From Acanthaster planci (lineage: Eukaryota; Echinodermata; Asteroidea; Valvatida; Acanthasteridae): a stretch of 64,000 nt of DNA. The stretch lies in contig NW_019091388.1 in the NCBI RefSeq assembly GCF_001949145.1, positions 1,616,315-1,680,314 on the forward strand, given 5' to 3'. The notes under the pieces are model-generated. The model searched no databases and was not told the origin of the DNA. It was given only the letters and a program-made list of their open reading frames with translations. Numbering within the stretch: position 1 is the stretch's first letter; the number at the start of each line of letters is the position of its first letter. A program made the translations under genes and the position numbers. Shown one piece after another: positions 44,354 to 57,746 of the stretch.

Positions 44354-47300
44354 GTAAGACCAACCTCAAACTGTTTTATGATTGGTCCAAGGACCTCGAT
44401 TTATTGCATAAATTGCCAAATAGCATTAGAACTCCCGTAACCAGCCTTGTCTTGAAGCAAATGTGCAGTTAAAGTTGACCATCCAGCTCTATATTTTATT
44501 CAGTTTCTTCATGCACCAGTATGCCAACAATTTTATTTGGAAATTGTCAAGTTGTGCAGGTGGGCTGATCATTAGGCGTTAAATTGCTTGCCGTGATGAT
44601 CAGTGCACAATGTCACCTTCTTGCTTGCTGCTAAGCAGGGTACATTTAGACTTACCGGTATGTTACATGGCACCCAGAATTATGAGCCATTGCTGCGGTG
44701 CTACCAAGCCTTTGCACAGGTTGAATGTACACATTCCTCTTTGACCAGAAGGCCAGTGGCACAACCAGGATTTGTCATAATTGGAGGGAGCTGGCTGATC
44801 TGATTTACATGCAGGCCTACTTCATGTTTCACGATGCCTACCGTACTTCCGGTATAAGTACATTGTTAAGTGCAAAAACCTGGGATCATAATTTACCCCA
44901 AAGTGTGAACATGTACAGTAGCTCATGATGTACGTGCATGTAGTGGAATGTAAGGTACATGTACACTGTGTTGGGGATGGAAAGGGGTTTTCTGAGGAAA
45001 GGGGTTTCCCTGAGGTCCCCCTTGGGTGTGCCACTGTAGCGGTAGTAGGCTTTTGTAACTTGCCAAACAAGCGAGCACACATCAAATAATGGTGCCTCAG
45101 GGCCTGGAGTAGCCCATTGCCTGTGGAAGTTTTGTCCGCCAAGCTGGCATGGGCAAAGAGCCAGCCGCAAGCAGCGTAATATTTGCATTGACTTTTTGGC
45201 CGGCAACCCAATTTTGGCTGGGCAAATACCATTTATGCCCAGCAGGCCCCTGAAATGGGTCACTGGTGGTGATGACTTTTCGCCAGGCAAGTTGATGACA
45301 GAACTTTGTCTGAGTAAATGGCCATGGCCTCTTATGCATTATTCCAAAAAATCGTTGCGGCTAGAAGTGTGTTGGGAGCCCATGGGAACCATTTGCTGCA
45401 ACCATACCGGTCGCTGTTTCTCATGGATGTGTACATTGCTACAAGCCATAGCCAGTGGATTCGGTCATGTCTATATTTGTCCTGTCCACAGCATTTCAAT
45501 CGTGGCTCTGGTATTGAAGACGTCTGACTCTAGGGAATGCCTTGTGGGATAAAGTAAAATATAATGGAGGGAGATAAGGAGACAAAATGCTGTGGTAAGC
45601 AGTACATTAATGCACTGGTATGGTGCACCGGTACATAGTAACTGCTTTCCAGCCTTCAGGTTTATCAAATAAGTTTTGAATGGATTCAGTTCTTAAAATT
45701 GTCTCTTTTATTTGACTCTCAGTTGCGGAACTTTATTGAATTACTAGAACGTTAACTTCTCTGCGCAGAAAAAATTTGACGCCGTCCTGGGTGCAGACAT
45801 TTTGAATCCATGTGCGTGCTTGTAGAACATTCAGAATCAGATACAATGAATATTGAATTATGTATTCTAAATGCAACGCGCATTGGGTATCGCTAAACTC
45901 CAGTTAGAAATGTCATGGCAACGTTATCTGCAGTGCATGCATTTGTGTTGATTTAGGCAGAGCAAAATCAAATGTTCCTTTGCTGATTGTAAGGTAGTTT
46001 TTGCATATCGGCTTTGCTAACATAAGTGTTTTAGAATACATATAGCTGTACAAAAGCGGTACAAAATTTTGAGTTTTCCCCTATGTGTATGCACAGACAT
46101 GGATGCGCCCAGCAGGCTTCACTTTGTACATGTACATGAGTCAGCGCTCTACCGCTAGTTTTTAATACATGTCGCTCTGTGCTCAGTCTCTTTGTTTCTG
46201 ATTAAACAAAAGGCTTCCAGAAGACAGCAAAGCAAATTAATCCACTCTTTTCTGTGATTCCACTGTAAACAAGAAGCATAAAGCCTTGAGGTGTTTGCTA
46301 AAGCACTTGTTTCTTCACCTGGGCAAAGTTTTGCCTTGTGGCAACAGTTTTTGTGCTATTTTTGATCTGTTTGCTGTGGGAAACAGTGGCGAAATCCTGT
46401 TTGTCTTTGCCTGGCCCATTCTGCTGTGCATAAGTCTCTCGGTTTCAAGTTCAGGAGAGTGGAGGCTCTGATGTTTCCCCTAGGCTGCCGAGAATTTTGT
46501 TTCCACCCGGAGGTGATTGCTAAAAGTGTGTGACACGTTTCAGCAGCAACTTTTAAAGCCTTGTGGTCTCATGGCGGATATCTCTGTCAGGTGGATTTTC
46601 GCCAGCGACAACATCCCTGCTCAGGTCTCACAGCAAAATTATCAGGTACCCACAAAAACTCACACGCGCAACCTAAGAAGGAAGTTATACACGTAGATAC
46701 TGACTTTGCCGTGGGCCAATTCACATCCATGTACCATGACGTCACTCCCTAGCAACGCTCTTTAACGCTATCTGCGATAAAGTGTCGCCGAGCCACGGAA
46801 AGTGGTTTGGGAAAATTGACATTTCATATCTGCCTGTTTGCTTGTGCGTATGTGTATACTTGGGAATTGAATGGTGTCAACTGTCAGAGAGAGGGGGAAG
46901 CGAGGGCTTTGTCCAAGAGCATCCAGGGACTGCCTAATGCCAAACCTTGCCAGATACCGGTACATACACCTACAATGTGTACATGTAGGCTCAGTTAATC
47001 CCATTTCTACTGCAGGAGCTTGGAATCTAAGAGAAAAAACAAAAAAAATAAAAAACCCTTGTTGAAGACATTGAACGGAACCTAGGCAAAACCACTGGTC
47101 TTGTACCACTAATTAACAAACTAACTGATGAAAGCTCTGCTTTATGTACTGAACATACTTTAATTAAGCCACTCCTGAAACTGTTTGTCTTTCTGCTGTA
47201 TGATGGATTAGCTCCATAGACTCTCCACTGTATAATCTCCACCCTTCAGCAGAGCTTTTCTAAAAGGTTCCACAGTGACACACAGATTGCTATCTATGGA

Positions 47301-47777
47301 TACAACTGTGGTGGGGTTGGGTGGTGAACCACAGAACTGACAATGTGTACATAGTGTACTCCCTCTTCAGAAGTTAATAAAACTACCTATTCCATATCAC
47401 TGTGTGTCTGCTGTATGCAGTGTTTGAGTTCATTTATGTATGAAAACATACTGGACATGTACTTGGTTACATGTATGTACATGTACATAGTCCCAAACAG
47501 TTTATTTGTGTGGTTCATGTATCTCAGTGATGCCAAATTTGTAGAGAATTCACCTGCTAAACAAACCTGTGACAAATTTGTTGAAATTGCTCAGAATTTA
47601 CACAGGTACATGTACATGTGCAGTGTACAATGTACACGTATGTACTTTTACCATATACTGGTAGCCTCAGTACTGAATGGTACGGTAATTAAACAAAAAA
47701 ATTGTGAGGTTTCATCTGGGCTTGGAGGGTGTGGAGTTTTTTAATGAACAAAAGAAGTGAATTTGAGCACAATACGG

Positions 47778-47908
47778 GTACATGTACATATGTACTGTAC
47801 CTGTACATGTCTGTACATGTAAGTTTACTGGTACAGGGATTTCACTGACAAAGCCGTATGGCTATACCGGCATACGTACATGTACATGTAGGCCTACATG
47901 TACATGTA
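47778..47908. repeat. Dense TACATGTA / GTACATGTAC cluster
   Basis: Repeated GTACATGTAC-type palindromes are interspersed with AGGCCTACATG. They are too degenerate for a simple tandem array and look like independent expansions of one self-complementary word. Confidence 0.75.
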
Positions 47909-50133
47909 GCTAGATTTGTTTACAGTTTTAAGATATGGTAGGTGTTAGCCTTCCTCCATCGTGTTAGGAACCGGACAGTCCTGTGTCTACTTGAAGCACA
48001 GCCCTCGTCCCTGTCAACAGTGTCAACATAGCCATGCATGAAGAAAAATGACCAGAGCTACATGTACATATGCATTGTAGGTCTGATGTTTGCACACTGG
48101 TACTCTGTGGGAATGGAGGGTGGTTATCCGTTAGGGCTTTGCATAGGAAGATGAAGAGGAAACGGTATAGTACATAAGGGATGATGATGGAGGGGAACTT
48201 GGCGTACTCATGTCGTTGGATGAGAGACACTTGAACAGCTGAAAAGCTTTTTGGCCCGAACCGAGAGATATTTATCCAAAACTCTCAGAGCTTTGCTCCT
48301 ACATTTTCATTTGTGCAGGACTGACAAATGGGCCTGTAGTGTGATGAGGGAGTCTGCCAGTTGTCTGGTCGAAGTGCATCAAGAACACTTCTTGGCCCAG
48401 TGTATTATTTCAGCAACGTTATTGGTGAAGCCTACATCGTAAACGCACAATATAAGGCCTACAGCATACTGTATGTGCCCCTGATGTACCGTACATTTAT
48501 TAGTACATTTATGTAGCGGTACCGTAGTACATGTGTAGTTTTCATGGACGTCCATCACCATAGCGATTCCGCATGGTGGCACGAGTGTTTCACCGGCCCT
48601 TATCCAAAGATGGTGCCATCTCAGTGAGAGAGCTGGTCAATGGCATGCACACCTGGCCTCCATGGCAAATGCAAATTGTAGTGGTCCCCCCCCATGGGTA
48701 ATAACTCTCTTGCCTATCTTGCTGTGGTCACATCGAGTCACGCATGGGATAGGCTGACACACACACACTGTAATATGCATCCCCCTACCCTATGACTGGG
48801 CATTTTGTACAGTGCATGCAGTACACCAGTATCCTCAGTATGTTTGTATAGTTCTTTACTAAACGTATGATCGAAACCCCTCACTTACTTTTTGTGTACT
48901 GAATCTCACTAAAGCCAGAAGCCAGATGAAATGACCCTTGACTCAGGCAGTATGACCCCAAAATTAATTGAACAACGTCATGCTCAGATATCATTGTCTC
49001 CCCCTCATTTCCATACCAATCAGAATTTAAACACTCGAAGTCCCTTTGCTAACTCGCACATAATAAAAATCCATATATTTTCTGTCAAATTTTTGCCCGT
49101 CTTTATCACATGAGTACCTCCAAAGTAACAGAAGTTGGAACTGAAGCCATAATTTTAGAGCTTTTTTAGTTTTGTCGGGTTTTCCTTGATATTTCTTTAC
49201 TTGTGAATGGTGAGGAATATCATGAACGCTCTAATAAGTATGTATCATGCAAGAAGGATACATGAATGAGAACAGAAAGTTTTAGTAAGTGCCTTTTAGT
49301 CGGGCAATTGACGTTAGTGTATTGCAGTGCAGTAAAAGTCAACTCATACCCAAACACACTCGTATCAAGGTATGAGTGTGTGTGCCATGCCCAAAATCCG
49401 GACATCTCATTTTTTATTGCTGTCAGACTCAGTGCGGAAATTTGAATCTGCATGAAAAATGAACCGTATTTCAGACAAATGGCTCTTGATCTTGAAGAAA
49501 TGAGCTGATGGATACAAACAATTCATCAGTCTTTCGAACAATATCACTGATGACCTGAGGGAAATTCAACAAAAGTGTGAAAATTGGGCACTACTTCAAG
49601 TTAAAAATATAGAAACTGGGTCCCAAAGAATAAACAAAGTAAATTTCAGAGATGAGGTTTTCTTTCTAGAAGTACTCAACTTTTTTGTTCATAAGAGTTT
49701 CTAGTCTTTCATGTTGCATCAAAATTATTTGAAGGTAAACCTGGCAAAATTGTGAAAATTAGATAGTTACATGTAGGTAAAAAAACCCGAAAATGTTTTC
49801 ATTATTATCCTATGCCGTAAAATTGATATCTTCCTCTTCTTTGATTCTTTTCAGGAGATTTTTCACACAAGGTCTTTGAGGGATATGGCAGTACAAATCC
49901 CTCACATGGGTTACCCCTGCTATGCGGCGTCTTCTAGAATAATTTTTCAGGCTGACGACCATACATGTATGTCATTATTGTGCGTGCGCGAATACACAAA
50001 CTAAATTCATGCACAGTCTATGGGGACTGAACATACGTGACTAGGCATTCTGTGAAAGGATGTACTGTACATGCACATACCCGGTACATGTACACGTTAT
50101 TTACAGAATAAAAACAATTGAATTCAAAATTGT

Positions 50134-50195
50134 ACAAAGTAAACTTGGTGACGTGTGCAAAATTTTACAAAGTAAACTTGGTGACGTGTGCAAAG
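50134..50195 (+). repeat. Two-copy tandem duplication, 33-bp period
   Basis: ACAAAGTAAACTTGGTGACG continuing to TGTGCAAA is repeated identically at 50134 and 50167, joined by a short AATTTT spacer. Confidence 0.85.
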
Positions 50196-51274
50196 ATGTA
50201 TAAAGGGGCCGGCAGGTTTAAGGAGAGATTTTTTCTTTTGATACCACTACAAAGGAATTTTCTGCATGAATAATTTTATACAGCAATTATCAATTCTCTA
50301 ATTTTATGCAGTACTTTTTATGTCTTGTTTATGTCTTGACACACATTTTTGTAAAGTGTGGACAAACGTGTATGAGTATGTTTACATACGGTACGTTCCT
50401 GTTCTTGTTCATTTTTAGCAAAGTGTCAAGTTTTCAAAGTGGGAGTGCCAAAAATGTTTGTTGTTGCCTGTACTCAAGATGATACAAAACGTGCACTGAA
50501 GACTCTGCTTGTAAATCGAGTACAGTTTGCTCCAGTGGGCTGAAAACAGACCTACTGGTATGTGTAATGCATGGATGTTTCCATATGTCTGCCGAGATTC
50601 ATTCGGATTTGCCGTTTCATACATTATGTGAGACTTCAACAGAAGGGGAAAATGCAAGAGCTGGGAAACAGTTATTGCTTGTTTCATTCCTCCAATCACT
50701 CAGTGAAGCAGATGAATGTGTCTGTCCCTCCAGACAGGCACTGTACCGGTAGGATCATAGGAAGCCGGCCAGGTTTGATACATGTACCTGTCAACTTGTC
50801 AAAGAATAACATTTTGTCATTCATTATTCAGCCTTGATGGTAACTGACTTCACTACCCTTCCAAGACGGGGAAAACAACACCCCAAAATGTAATGAGAAG
50901 CCGGAGACTTGATGCTTCATCTGTCCTAGCTGGTGCATTTACGCTGCCAGCGATGAATAAAAGATGGAGATTTGTTGCTGATGACTTGCCCAGATGACTA
51001 CTCTTGCTAATTGAAGAGACGCCAAAATGACTGCTTTGGCTAGACCCTAGTACTTGTACCTGGAACAGGTCATGCGAAACCTATGGTTTTACTGAGCACG
51101 GACACGTGTGAGCAGTACATGTACATGAAATAAATGTGTGGCACGCTTAAAGGCTCCATGCAATCACAATGTTTTTCTAAGAATAACTTTCTGTGCATGC
51201 TTAAACTCTTCTTCAGTGCTTGGAAAGTGAAAATTTTTTGGAGTTAAGGGAACTGTGAAGTGTACTTTTTTAAA

Positions 51275-51425
51275 TATTCAAAATTGACCAAGCTTTTCCA
51301 GATACGTGAAGGCGCTGTTAGTGTGATGTAATCCAGGAAGACGCTATTCAGTTTGCCTGTTTCCATATTCAAATTTTGAACCCCAAATCGGCTCTTTGAA
51401 AACATCTCTGAGAAAAGATTGCTCA
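51275..51425 (+). repeat. Dispersed repeat family, third copy
   Basis: AGCTTTTCCAGATA, AAGGCGCTGTTAGTGTGATG and the later CTTTGAAAACATCTCTGAGAA correspond in order and orientation to the outer parts of the copy at 27630-28015. The middle section shared by the other two copies is missing. Confidence 0.5.
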
Positions 51426-54400
51426 CTGACTTATTGCCATATTGCCATAGGAAAGTAGGGCCTGCCGGTACAAAGGATCTAGCAACTTTTTGTGTTCACA
51501 TCAATGCAACATTGAGGTTTAGTGCATTGGATTACATAACACTTTTACTTATGAATATGTAAATTCATATCTGCATAAAACCCGAAAAGGATAGCAGAAC
51601 AAAACTTGAAAATAAGTTTGATTGAAATAGAAAGGTGCAATTTCGAGTATTCTAATAAAAATTTCTGCAACTTGGTCCCTTTAATTGATACTGCATGCAC
51701 ATGTTGTTCCCAAATTACCGGTACATGTACATGTACTTGGCTACAGCTTACATGTACATAGCACTTGTGTCTATGGAAAATAGATGCAGCCATTGGCCAG
51801 CAGCTCCCAAAGGTACATACATGTACATTAGTTTAAGCCATAGCCATAAAGTTTGGATGTGGCCTTGGTAAATGGTACCATGGAGTTATCAAACACAAGG
51901 AGTTTGAACAAAGTCCCCACAGACCGTAATCCGATTAACTGCTCCGGTCGGCTCCATAGTTAAGGCCCTGTTACCAGCCTCAGTGTTGAAGACCTTTAGA
52001 CATTCTTTCTACACAGTGATCGCCACCGCCAGGTACATGTAGCTGTTAACTTACATACATGTACCCGCCATGTTTCGCTACGGCATACTGAAGTAAATAA
52101 ATGATGGAAAAGATGCACAGGGAATGCATAGTTCTCTTCAGTAGTCCTCAGGAGTCAGCGAGTGATCTCCACAGATGTGCTTGAAAATTCCTAATCAGCG
52201 GTGGTTATTTGGTAAAAGTCGGACATTTTTAAAGTCAGTTATGACATTTTGTGGTTCCTGCGGAAGAGAACAAATACCCAAAATATGAACTGTGTTTTCT
52301 ATATCATAAGTCGCAATCCTAGTGGTTCCTACGGTTAAAAGAAGGTGGAAATGTGCCGCAGGAGGGGAGAAAGGACAACAAATCTTCCCATGTTTTTTGT
52401 GTTTTTATTTTCCTCTGGACCAGCTACATTCTCTCAGTTTTCTTGTGTGTAGTTTTTGGAGAGTTTGTATTAGTTAGTAATTCTGTTTATTGTTAAGAGA
52501 GACGGTTTGGGGATGTAAAGACGTAACCATACTTTCATTGTCATTGGAACATTAGAACAATCACTATAATTATCGAAATTTAAGCCTCTGATGACGATGG
52601 TTTCCGTCTCAAGGCAGCCATGTTAAACATGTGGAAGTGTTACGGACACGCATGTGTGGTACCCACGATCCTTTGCAAATGCAACTCCAAGCATTCCTTA
52701 TAACCCGCAAGCGGCACAGAATTTGTTTTGTCTTTGCAGCACGTGCAGGGCTTGCGGTGGCCATCATTGACCCTTTTGATCTCTGCATGTGCTGACTCTT
52801 TGTATTTAATAGCTCTATGACCATGTACCGTGGTCTGAAAAATAAAAGGAAATTGTGTTTTTTAATTTGCCCGTTTTAGAAAGTGGAAAAAAACTTGGTA
52901 TCTGCACTTTTAGTGGTAGTTCCTGTAGGAAACCTTGTTTCTTGAGATTAGGGACACGTACAGTAGCCAAAAATGCAACAGAGATATTTTAAATTTGGGT
53001 GGTAGAAGCTTAGAGTTAAGCTAGTAAAAAATTTTTAAAAGAAGATTGTGCAAATAATTTAAGAGAACAAGATTTTTTTCATGAGGATCTGATTTTGATA
53101 CATATGTTTCATATTGAATTTTATTTATGTACCAGAAGCAGGCTTTGACCTACAGCTTTTTTTTTAACTAGCCCGCTGGGCAAGTTACATGTAGCTTATT
53201 TTTTCACTAGGAATCTTCACTAGTCCACTGGACATTGTTTGACAAAACAAACTTTGACCAGTGCTTTTTTCAATTTTTTTCCATTTACTGTGCTGTCATG
53301 CTGTCAATGTGAGACCATCGGGCATCAGCCATTGAAAGACCAATCCATTACTTAAGCCCCACCCCATTGTACAGGTGGGACCTGCAGAATGTGGGAGGCA
53401 GGTGGGCATGGGCCCCTCTGCTGTATTTTCCCCCCCTCCCAGATCTGCCGCCAGCTGTTGAAACCACTTTTGTTTTTTTTGTCGGGACATTGGAGAGAAG
53501 TAGACCGGAGAACTAGACCAGAGAACAATACATGACCTTAGAGGTACATGGAGGTAGGAGGTACATGTATCACTCCTGCACATATCCTGTCCCATATAAT
53601 TCACTTCTCAGAAGAATGGAGGAAAAGAAATCGGACCTATTTTTGTGGGTAACAAGCATGTTGTTTTCATGTTCACGACATAACATGCATTGAACCCGCA
53701 CGTATTTGGATAGCACACAATGCGAGCCCAAGAAGAAAGCTGAAAAGCCAAAATCAGATCGTCTGGCCTTCCCCTACTTTTTTCCCCTCTGCATTCACCC
53801 ATTCTTGATGGGAACATTGAAAGCACTCGCGTCAGAGAAACAAAATCCAGCGTCAATACCCTGCGCATTTCTCCTCCAGTGTGACAGCAGAGACGGTAGA
53901 ATTGACAGAACATAGAAGGCCCTGATTGTCACTCCTACGCCCCGTACAAGAAAATCCCCTGATATTACTTCCATATCCCTGCAAGTGTTTCAGCAAGCCC
54001 TTTCTCGACACATTTCTCATGGAGGACTGCTTCTTTTTTTTTTCGAGGGGAGCCTACGCTTGGATTTGATCCTAATCCTCCCAAGTATTCCATACGATTC
54101 CCAATTTTCTTGTTTTGTCGACAGCCACTGGCATTACTAGCAACACAAACCAAAGGGAAAGAAAAAGTGCCGGAGGCAATGATATTCTTCAGAATCCAAT
54201 TTCACAAAGCGAACCTGAGCGTACACCACTCCAATTTCTGTAAAGCGATTCTGTAAGATCCCTGTTTCTGCCAGAGTGCTTAGCTACGTACAGGCACATG
54301 TACACATGTACATTGAAACCAATTGCAGTGATTGTCATATTCAATTATCATGGCAATGATGAACCCAAACTTCCATCGCCCCTGAGACAAGCTCAGCTCA

Positions 54401-55979
54401 TTTATTGGATGTACATCATGTGTGTTGGAAGAATTTTCAGTGCGGCTTGCATTGGGTGTACCTTAGAATTGGCGTTTCTTCTCTTTGTTACTCCTGGGGT
54501 TCAATGGTCAAGTTGAAAATTGTTGCAATCTTTGAAAGATTTTAATCAACCACAAGGGAGTTGCAGTTTTCCTCCGGCAAATCTCCCATCATGTTCAGAC
54601 GTGCAGAAATAATTTGTTTTGTCAATGGCAGACAGAGAAGCAAATCGCAAAAAAATTTTGCAATTGGACCTGTGAGACAGACCTTTGGCTTTTTAATGTC
54701 AAGGGGACTGTGTCTTCTTTTAAATAAACTGGCTACCTGCACAGCTGGAAATCAAGTAGTCGATTGGATTTGAAGTTGAGGCTATCCTGTAATGGACAAA
54801 ACCTTGGAAGATGTCAAATGTGGGTTGCCTGTTTTGAGCGGAGGGGATGTTGTAATTTCATTAAAGCCATGCAGCATGTGCACCACAACAGCAAAACAAG
54901 TTAATTAACTTCTTTTTACTAGGGCCTACATGTATTAACTAGAAAAACGGAAGAGAGTGAGAGTGGTTCAAAGATGGTTATGCTTTTGCAAGTGCCTGTG
55001 TACATGTTCATGTACAGTGTTTGTGACTATACATGTATGTGTAGGCGTATGGGTACTTGTCACGTTGCATGATGTTTTCAGTAAGCACTTGTTTGTTGCT
55101 GCTTTGTTTGTCACTTAAAATTTCTTTATACTGTACGTTTGTGGTTTTGCCATAATTTTCACTTTTCAGGGTCAATAGAATTTAGGAAATGAATAAATGG
55201 TTATGTGCATGGCTGAATTGGAGAATGGGCACTACGTAGGAGAAGGTAATCCTTACTGGGATTAATTGTTGACGTGGCAACAGGAAGAGGTGGAAACTAT
55301 GTTTTCAACCTCAGCTCTGACTCCGTTTTTGTCTCCGGTTTTGTATTGGATAGTTTGTTTTGTTTTGTATTGTCCTGGTATGTGTACCAGTGTTTTTGAT
55401 TACCTGCCTCACACTTAATCGTGATGGCGTCACATGTGGTAATCTCAGGTTACTTGAGGTGCCCCAGCTGGGTCAAGAGGTTATGCAGAGATTAAATTTC
55501 CAAAATGAATTCATACTGTCCAAAGCAACCGACATCCACGCACCCCGACTTGTACTGTACGTGCACATCGTACACGTGTGCATGTATCCGGTCTTTATTT
55601 CGCACAACTTACTTGACCTGAACCTTTTTTGCCACAACATGCAATTACAGCATCATCAACTTTCCCTTCACAAATTGTTCATTTAATACCCCATGTTTTG
55701 GCATTGCATCGTTGGGCACATGTACCACCACCTCCCCAAATAACTGGCTCATCAGCAGGTCGGTTACTCAGGTCAGGCCAGATAGAGTAGGCGCAACATG
55801 TCCATGAGAGTATCAAATCTAACGCAGTTGTCCTTACACGGTTAAGCGTGGAGTGAAAGAATTGAATGCGCTGTACAATTACATGCAAGTAACTCAAAGT
55901 CATTTGTGCCTTTGGATTAGGTCCGTTATGCAGGAAATTAGGGCTAAAGATCATTGTATTTCATAGTAGTTCAGTAGAT

Positions 55980-56950
55980 TAATTCACTTTATTTTCCACA
56001 TAATATTATTCCATAGAACCAGTTTTACAGAGTGTATGTGATTGGGGGCCCCCAAGAAGCAGTGCTTGTCGAGTGGGGGTCCCCAGTTACGAATAAACAA
56101 AGTTCCACAAAGACAACAACACACTAACACTTTACAAATAACACAACAAATATTGAATACAGCACATGTACATGTCCATGTAGTCTTTGCCTGTTGCAAC
56201 CCCGCGAGAAAGAAATTAATCATTACTTAAATAGTTCATTAGTAATTTACTTTTATATTTGTGTCTGAATGCTGAGAGACTAGGAAAAATCAACGGAACT
56301 CCATAGCTTGGGTTGGGACCTACATGTTTGACAGTACATGTAGATGCTGCGAACTTAGTACGTGTGAATGAGCAATAAAATTCCTCACTTTGCCTTGTAA
56401 GGTGGTGAAGAAAATCTTCATTTCTTAAAAACATTGATTGCGGTAGCTGAGAGTTATTGAGTTGATACATGAAAGAGCCCAACTGGAAAGAGTAGATGTC
56501 AGCGATTTGTAGAGTATTAATTGTAAAAAAGAGGATCACTGTACTCACAAAAGTTAACATTATGTAAGGCCTTTTTCTGTAATTGTAAAATTCTATTAAT
56601 ATGACCAATACCACTATTGCCCCATGCAAGAATTCCATATGAAATGTGTGGTAATATGAGGGTGTTGTTTATAACCATTAATACATCATGGGGAAAGAAC
56701 CATTTCATTTTACAGATCATACCTACTGTACGTATATGTTTCTCGATACAGTAGTGGCAATGTGATTAACATGCTGTTTCCATGTAAGACCATCATCAAT
56801 GTATATGCCCCAAAATTTTAGACTACGGACCTTAGCTACAGTGAACATGTACATGTATGGGACAATGTCGAGCTCAGAAATAGCTGTATCAAGGACGGGA
56901 CGTCTCTTGATGACTTGAATGCTTGCTTGGAACATTGAAAAATGGCACAC
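55980..56950 (-). pseudogene. Decayed 3' end of a non-LTR retrotransposon (LINE, CR1/L2/jockey-like)
   Basis: On the minus strand, pieces of the C-terminal part of reverse transcriptase follow in order in different frames. They are LKFWGIYIDDGLTWKQHVNH (about 56800), then NNTLILPHISYGILAWGNSG and a LQLQKKALHNV segment (about 56580-56680), then IYSFQLGSFMYQLNNSQLP and LTRQSEEFYC (about 56380-56500). These match the thumb and post-thumb region of LINE polymerases. Frame changes between the pieces show it is dead. A 3' untranslated part runs on to an AATAAAG-type signal near 55985. The 5' part, with endonuclease and the catalytic YADD-type box, is absent, as is usual for 5'-truncated LINE insertions. 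It sits antisense inside UNC13 intron 2. Clade assignment is tentative. Confidence 0.8.
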
Positions 56951-57580
56951 CGTCGTCTCGTCTTTCTTTATTTGCAGATTTTTGAACCATAATGCTCTGT
57001 AACGGCAGATTCATACTGCACACATACTGGGTTGTGAAACTTGTCTTTTTGTTGATATGAAGTATACACTACTAGAACCAGCTGTGATACATTTGAACTC
57101 GGGGACATCTACTGTACATGTGAATCAGGATTTGCATTTTATACATTGCACTTGGTGTGAGTGGATTCCTACAGTGCACCGGCAGGTTGCCAATGGGTGG
57201 CATTTTCTTAAAATTTGGTGCTAATTTTTTTGGGTGCATTTTTGTCAAATGCAAATTGCAAATGTCTGGGTAATACATGTACAACTGTACATGTAGTGTA
57301 TCAGTTGTTTTTCTGACACTTAACATTTGTGTGAACTTATACTAGGCCTACTAGTACCGGTAATTGCATGTTCTGTATTTTTATCTCTGTTTCAGTTTTT
57401 CCGAAGTCATCAGATTTGTCCGCTGTTTATGCACATTAAACATTTACAACAAATGTTAATTATAATAAAATATAATGAGCACTAGTTGACCTCGTGTATG
57501 CAGACACACAGTGCATTTTTTTCTGTTCTCTTGTCTGAAGTTTAATTGAGAGGACCTTAATGAATCAAATAAATCATGGC

Positions 57581-57746
57581 CAGCATCTGGCCAAGAGGGC
57601 CAATAAATTTAACAAGCGTAGAAGGCTTGCATACGTTATTGTACAGTGTTTATCGTAAACAGATCAAGGGCAGCATCTGGCCACAAGGGCCAATAAATAT
57701 AACAAGCGAAGAAGGCTTGCATACGTTATTGTACAGTGTTTATCGT
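57581..57746 (+). repeat. Two-copy tandem duplication, 90-bp period
   Basis: Positions 57581-57656 and 57671-57746 match over 76 bases with four differences, both starting CAGCATCTGGCCA and ending TGTTTATCGT. The period is a multiple of three and both copies are open in one + strand frame (114 codons from the ATG at 57576). Confidence 0.9.

Larger units (their letters stand above)
44354..55980 (+). other. UNC13 intron 2, left part
   Basis: No further UNC13 exon was recognised. The stretch holds dense TACATGTA words (43736-43757, 47778-47908), a short tandem duplication at 50134-50195, a dispersed-repeat copy at 51275-51425 and scattered TACCGGTA palindromes. An exon-like ORF at 54125-54243 is discussed among the findings. 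Confidence 0.55.

Noticed and set aside
44822-45552. Overlapping ORFs of 118-136 codons on both strands
   Set aside because: No protein motif or supporting splice structure. Low-complexity and TACATGTA sequence keeps several frames open by chance.
46738-46760. RFX-type X-box (CTCCCTAGCAAC)
   Set aside because: Only one half-site (AGCAAC) fits the consensus, and no promoter or gene start is nearby.
56216-56638. A 140-codon minus-strand ORF as a cellular gene
   Set aside because: It is the C-terminal part of a LINE reverse transcriptase, continued in other frames upstream.
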